Of a stretch of DNA of 17,470 nt, positions 14,248 through 17,470 are shown one piece after another. Location: NCBI RefSeq assembly GCF_003333325.1, contig NZ_QOLC01000047.1, forward strand, positions 1 through 17,470. Reading direction: 5' to 3'. Each line of letters starts with the position of its first letter. Position 1 is the stretch's first letter. The position numbers and the translations under genes are program-made. Origin of the DNA: Candidatus Ulvibacter alkanivorans. GTDB lineage: Bacteria > Bacteroidota > Bacteroidia > Flavobacteriales > Flavobacteriaceae. Below the pieces are notes generated by a model. It was not told where the DNA came from. It worked only from the letters and a program-made list of their open reading frames with translations, and did not search any database.

Positions 14248-16104
14248 TTAGATTTTTTCAGCAAAATCTAAAAAGACTTTCTTATGTAGTTCAAGGTCCA
14301 TATTGGGTGAAAGTGCTACACGGGCGATATAGTCCTTGTCACTTTCTTTCGTAGTTCCTTGGGTGGATGTGGCAGGGATGGTCCAGTAACATCCTTGTAA
14401 TTGCCCATAGCTTACACAATGTTTGCTTTCGTTTGGGATTTCTGTAATCATTAGATTGATCAACTTATGATTTAAGTTTCTTTTATATAATTCCCGTTCT
14501 TCATCGGTTTTCCCTTTCGTGGGCAGATCCAGTGAAAACACTGAAGGAGTAAATCCTTGTGCTGCCAAGGCGTCTGAAACGAAATTTATCTTTGCCTCCG
14601 GCAAGGTTGCTTTGATAAAGTTTACGAACTCTCGCGTATTCTCATAAGCATCTTGAATTCTCTGGTTCATAGACGGTAATTGTTCTGCCAATATTTTCAA
14701 TTGGAGGTCGGTCGCTTCATTATCACACAGCCTAAGATGTAATGCTATTTTTTCCATTAAGCCTTCTGCTTTTTTACTGGCAACACTATATCCAGCGGTA
14801 CATCTTCCGCCGCTTGGAAATTTGGATCCACTTACATAGGCAATGGTTTTCACCGATGATAAAATTTCACCTTCCCCTAAAAAGTGTACGTTAGGACAAA
14901 ATGTTTGATCTAATATAAAAACGGGTTCGATAGCGTGTTCACCGGTCGGCGTTGAACGTACTTTGCCTAAAACCTCTTTTAACTTTATAAGATCTGGAAC
15001 CTCGACCCTTGGGTTGGTTGGGATTTCGGCGATGATATAGGGGACGGCATCCTCATTTGCGATGCGATCTAAAATAGCATCAATACTTTGAACCATATCA
15101 TGACCACCATCGACTGCCAGGTCGAGAACCTCAACATTTTCAATACCATCAGCAACGCGTCTTGCCTGATCATTAGTACCTCCATAGCAATTGGGAGGAA
15201 CTACAATTTTTATAGCCTTTCCTTTATGATTTGTTACGGCATGGTGGATAAGTCCCATAACAATGGCATATTGCATCGAAAGGCCACTTGAAGCGACAAG
15301 AGCCTTTCCGTTTGAACCGGTTATTGTTTTAATAGCGTTTACTACGAGTGTTTTGTCGGTTTTGACAGTTGTTGATCGAGGAGCACTTGCCGACATCCCT
15401 GTTAGCTGTTGTAGGGCGATAAGCGTGTTATTTGGTGTCATCGCAATGCTCTCTCTTCGTCTTACATGCTGAATCGCTGAGATATAAGGATCGTTATGTT
15501 CGCCATTAATGGCTATAATACTTCCAAGGTCTCCATATAAACCAACAAAAAAGTCAATTTTGGTATTAAGAATTAAATCACCTATTTCATGCTGTTGTGA
15601 AATAAAGATGGTACTTCCATTAAACGCAGGGATTGCTTGTACATCTTCAATTTGTTTTAGGTCAAAATTATAACCATAAATACGTCGTACTAGATCAGCA
15701 TCAAAAAATTCGGGTAATTGATCTATATAGACGATTTGGGTGTTTTTACCTTCTAATGCGTTTTTTCTTAGCACGGCTAGCAAAGGCATTGTCTTAGAGG
15801 AAAAACTGATTACATTTTCAGCTTTTAATTTATTTAATTTAGCAACTGCCCATTCAAGTATAGAGGATAAGGGATGGCCTAAGCGAATATAGTCGTAGGC
15901 CGTAGGCAACTCCTTAAGCGCAGATGTATTTGTGATGTTGTTATTATACAAATTTTCGAACTGCGATAAAAATTGACTTTTAGCCAAATTTTCATTATAA
16001 ATATCTAGTCGATGGGTTGTTAGACGTAACCATTCATCTGGCATGTTTTCTACTATACCAGCAATAAATTTTAGTGTTTTGCTTTCTTCCATTTTTCTCG
16101 CCAT
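14248..16104 (-). CDS. PLP-dependent Cys/Met-metabolism-type enzyme with long N-terminal extension
   Basis: 618 residues. Residues about 235-618 carry the Cys/Met metabolism PLP fold (PF01053): phosphate-binding ASSGLSMQYA (271-280), YGGTND (307-312), EIPTNPRVEVPD (360-371), the pyridine-binding DQTF with Asp399, and the Schiff-base Lys428 in SGSKFPSGG (425-433). Known members are cystathionine gamma-synthase, beta- and gamma-lyases and O-acetylhomoserine sulfhydrylases; which reaction applies is not clear. The first 230 residues are extra compared with the usual 380-400 residue enzymes and have no motif I know. A perfect -7 box lies only 11 nt before the ATG at 16104, which makes the second ATG (16092, MEESKTLKF) the likelier start. 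It is a single-gene unit. Confidence 0.85.
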   Translation of the reverse strand: MARKMEESKTLKFIAGIVENMPDEWLRLTTHRLDIYNENLAKSQFLSQFENLYNNNITNTSALKELPTAYDYIRLGHPLSSILEWAVAKLNKLKAENVISFSSKTMPLLAVLRKNALEGKNTQIVYIDQLPEFFDADLVRRIYGYNFDLKQIEDVQAIPAFNGSTIFISQQHEIGDLILNTKIDFFVGLYGDLGSIIAINGEHNDPYISAIQHVRRRESIAMTPNNTLIALQQLTGMSASAPRSTTVKTDKTLVVNAIKTITGSNGKALVASSGLSMQYAIVMGLIHHAVTNHKGKAIKIVVPPNCYGGTNDQARRVADGIENVEVLDLAVDGGHDMVQSIDAILDRIANEDAVPYIIAEIPTNPRVEVPDLIKLKEVLGKVRSTPTGEHAIEPVFILDQTFCPNVHFLGEGEILSSVKTIAYVSGSKFPSGGRCTAGYSVASKKAEGLMEKIALHLRLCDNEATDLQLKILAEQLPSMNQRIQDAYENTREFVNFIKATLPEAKINFVSDALAAQGFTPSVFSLDLPTKGKTDEERELYKRNLNHKLINLMITEIPNESKHCVSYGQLQGCYWTIPATSTQGTTKESDKDYIARVALSPNMDLELHKKVFLDFAEKI

Positions 16105-16115
16105 TTAGTAAGTCG

Positions 16116-16123
16116 CAAATATA
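16116..16123 (-). promoter_or_regulatory. -7 promoter box TATATTTG of the PLP enzyme gene
   Basis: The minus strand reads TATATTTG, an exact match to the Bacteroidota TAnnTTTG consensus. No clear -33 TTG is found at the expected distance; there is a T-run instead. Transcription would begin about 5-8 nt downstream, leaving almost no leader before the ATG at 16104 but a normal short one before 16092. Confidence 0.55.
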
Positions 16124-16273
16124 TCGATTAGATACTTTAAAAATTATTATAAACGTTTTGGATTATGAGTAAATGGTTGGCCAATTAACTATATAGTGAT
16201 AATGCGAGATTGGAGTAGGGGGGCTTTAAGTAGTTAAAAAGGTAGTTTTGAAAGCGTTCTCATTCGATTAAAC

Positions 16274-16283
16274 TGTTAGCTGC
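16274..16283. repeat. TGTTAGCTGC element left of the small membrane gene
   Basis: TGTTAGCTGC resembles TTGTTAGCAGCT at 16950-16960 on the other side of the 16322-16810 gene; both contain TGTTAGC. They may be boundary elements of a mobile or cassette-like unit, but the match is short. The rest of the 217-nt gap (16105-16321) holds the PLP gene promoter and nothing else that I recognise. Confidence 0.25.
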
Positions 16284-16321
16284 ATTTATTTTTACGCATT
16301 GGTGTTTTGTTTGCTCTTAGG

Positions 16322-16810
16322 TTAACTTTTCTTCCAGCTAATAAATATGAGAAAGTTACTAATCCCAATGTATAATTGTTGCAGGACACCAATCACAAGT
16401 AATAGCTTTAGCCATGGAATGTAACCTAATGCTGCCACAATATGGAGTATTATCAATGTAGGACCCACAATTATATCCATAATATCTTTAAGCCCTTGAG
16501 GTTTAGGTTTAATTTTATATTTAATTGCGGTATAAATGATCGATCCAAAGTTTACTAGGTGCATTAATCCAATACCCAAGTTCGCTAATCTCCAAGTTAG
16601 CCAATTATCTTGAGATTCAATACTAATTATTTGTGGTAATAAGGAGCCAATCAAAGCTGTTAAGGTAGTAGTAACTAACGCTTGAAATCGAATTTTTTCA
16701 AAATTATTCCATTCATTCGAACTGTGTTTTAAGGCAACAACAACTCCCGTAAAACCTAAAGTTCCCAAAGCTATTTGAGCCAGCGTATTTAATAATTCTG
16801 AATGTTCCAT
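16322..16810 (-). CDS. Small multi-helix membrane protein, unknown
   Basis: 162 residues from the ATG at 16810, with four or five hydrophobic segments: about 6-28 (IALGTLGFTGVVVAL), 45-62, 78-98, 112-128 and 132-152. The first helix has ALGTLGFTGVVVAL, a pattern seen in unannotated Bacteroidota and proteobacterial membrane proteins, often found alone. I place the start at 16810 and not 16831, because the longer frame overlaps the left arm of a dyad (16827-16870) and adds only seven atypical residues. It is flanked on both sides by GTTAGC-containing elements, which suggests it may have arrived as a unit. No function can be stated. Confidence 0.7.
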   Translation of the reverse strand: MEHSELLNTLAQIALGTLGFTGVVVALKHSSNEWNNFEKIRFQALVTTTLTALIGSLLPQIISIESQDNWLTWRLANLGIGLMHLVNFGSIIYTAIKYKIKPKPQGLKDIMDIIVGPTLIILHIVAALGYIPWLKLLLVIGVLQQLYIGISNFLIFISWKKS

Positions 16811-16826
16811 GACGTTGTTTATGACT

Positions 16827-16870
16827 AGCAACTCGCTTATAAAACGCTCGCGTTTTGTGTGAGGTTAGCT
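16827..16870. repeat. Imperfect hairpin with extrahelical bases
   Basis: A perfect inner stem AAAACG-CTCG-CGTTTT (16841-16856) is continued by outer arms AGCAACTC (16827-16834) and GAGGTTAGCT (16861-16870); the right arm has two extra unpaired bases. The fold, an imperfect hairpin with bulged bases and GTT/AAC near the ends, recalls integron attC sites, but the RYYYAAC/GTTRRRY core sequences are not met. Confidence 0.4.
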
Positions 16871-16927
16871 AATTGTTTCGAATTCTGAAGTTTTGATTGG
16901 AGGATAACCGATTCCATAACTCGACAG

Positions 16928-16960
16928 AGCTGCTATGACCCCTACCCGTTGTTAGCAGCT
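16928..16960. repeat. Perfect 8-bp inverted repeat after the TolB fragment
   Basis: AGCTGCTA (16928-16935) and TAGCAGCT (16953-16960) enclose a 17-nt G/C-rich loop TGACCCCTACCCGTTGT. It lies 2 nt beyond the TAG of the TolB fragment. There is no following T-run on the minus strand, so a simple terminator is unlikely; a recombination or repeat element is possible. Confidence 0.45.
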
Positions 16961-16962
16961 GG

Positions 16963-17310
16963 CTATTTTTTCCAAACAGGACTTTCATTTCGACCGTCGG
17001 TTTTCGTTAATTGAATCCGTTCTTTGGACTTAAGATTTATTTTCCAAATGTTGTAGTTCCCTTTACGACCAGCTGTATAAACAAGCCATTCTCCATCTGG
17101 CGACCAAGACGGTGAATAGCACTCGATTATATCATTAGTCAGGTTGTACAAGTTGGTTCCATCTCTATCCATTAAATACACATCCCATTGGTTGCTCTCA
17201 TTGCTACCATAAAAAGCAATTTGTTTCCCATAGGGTGAAAATTTCGCGCCAGAATCGTATCCAGCTTTGTTTGTTAGTCTTCTTTCATTGTTACCATCTG
17301 AGTTAATCAT
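16963..17310 (-). pseudogene. TolB-like WD40/PD40 beta-propeller fragment (C-terminal part)
   Basis: 115 residues containing typical TolB/PD40 blades: INSDGNNERRLTN (2-14), AKFSPYGKQIAFYG (22-35) with VYLMDRDGTNLYNLTN, and SPSWSPDGEWLVYTAG (66-81) with IWKINLKSKERIQLT. Full proteins have five to seven blades and an export signal; here there are only about two and a half and no signal peptide. The frame opens in the middle of a blade (the -I-x-x-MNSDG- position) and its ATG overlaps the stop of the DUF6090 stub as ATGA. It therefore looks like the 3' end of a larger gene joined to a foreign 5' end. Blades are clear; that it is non-functional is inferred. Confidence 0.75.
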
Positions 17311-17399
17311 AAAATTTCTCCAATGGCATACAGTAGATATTTGCTGAATTTGTTTTCAGAAATTAATCTCTGTCGGATTTTTTGGAAAAATTTAATCAC
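17307..17399 (-). pseudogene. DUF6090 head stub (30 codons)
   Basis: GTG at 17399 opens VIKFFQKIRQRLISENKF then SKYLLYAIGEIL and a TGA at 17307-17309. It matches the head of DUF6090 copy 2, including GTG start and near-identical DNA, apart from the copy 2 insert. The match stops exactly at GEI, before the membrane helix and the NNWNE signature, and TolB-like sequence begins within a few bases. So it is the 5' end of a DUF6090 gene joined to another gene. Confidence 0.78.
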
Positions 17400-17410
17400 A
17401 AGCTATTAGA

Positions 17411-17439
17411 TTTTCTAAAGATATGATATTTAATTTATT
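17411..17439 (-). promoter_or_regulatory. Promoter/leader sequence of the DUF6090 stub
   Basis: The minus strand carries AATATCATATCTTTAGAAAA, nearly the same as the copy 2 leader (11654-11682), with -7-like TATCTTTA. It shows that the stub kept its regulatory region, so the TolB fragment may still be transcribed from it. Confidence 0.45.
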
Positions 17440-17470
17440 AGAATTCCGAAGTAATGAAGCATAACGGTCT

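Noticed and set aside
16827..16960. True integron attC site
   Set aside because: The hairpin form is similar, but the RYYYAAC and GTTRRRY core boxes do not fit and no integrase is in the window.

Overview
The window is an AT-rich piece of a Bacteroidota chromosome, most likely a marine Flavobacteriaceae. The signs are a type IX secretion sorting domain on a secreted hydrolase, two intact DUF6090 genes, a TAnnTTTG-type -7 promoter box, little Shine-Dalgarno sequence, several GTG/TTG starts, and Bacteroidota-style lipoproteins and propeller proteins. Every gene I can support lies on the minus strand, so the window reads right to left. No rRNA, tRNA, CRISPR array, transposase or phage gene was seen.

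Right end (about 16.1-17.47 kb): a mosaic, degraded area. A 30-residue DUF6090 head breaks off at its membrane helix and runs into a C-terminal TolB-like propeller fragment. Next come an intergenic block rich in inverted repeats and a small multi-helix membrane protein. Centre right (11.7-16.1 kb): a long PLP-dependent Cys/Met-type enzyme, a DUF1801 protein preceded by two strong dyads, an orphan protein, a Met-rich secreted protein, a truncated aspartyl/asparaginyl hydroxylase remnant and a small lipoprotein. Centre (7.2-11.65 kb): a DUF6090 protein overlapped by an 11-residue DUF6090 stub, a TIGR02117/DUF2459 protein, an APC permease with a soluble C-terminal domain, and an AlkB gene broken by two in-frame stop codons.

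Centre left (4.2-7.05 kb): the most interesting unit. A secreted cutinase/PETase-like polyester hydrolase with a T9SS tail is followed after 32 nt by a DUF6090 membrane protein, whose stop overlaps the start of a second exported esterase (PF00756 type). This looks like one operon; an exported NHL/SMP-30-like propeller lies 74 nt downstream. Left end: an SRAP (YedK/HMCES-like) abasic-site protein, a free-standing seven-bladed propeller lipoprotein, a small three-helix membrane protein and a DUF1697 protein.

Two themes recur. One is gene decay (alkB, the hydroxylase, the TolB fragment, DUF6090 stubs). The other is DUF6090 heads with a shared promoter/leader sequence acting as a repeated, recombining module. 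The functional idea worth testing is that the hydrolase-DUF6090-esterase operon breaks down esters or polyesters outside the cell in two steps.
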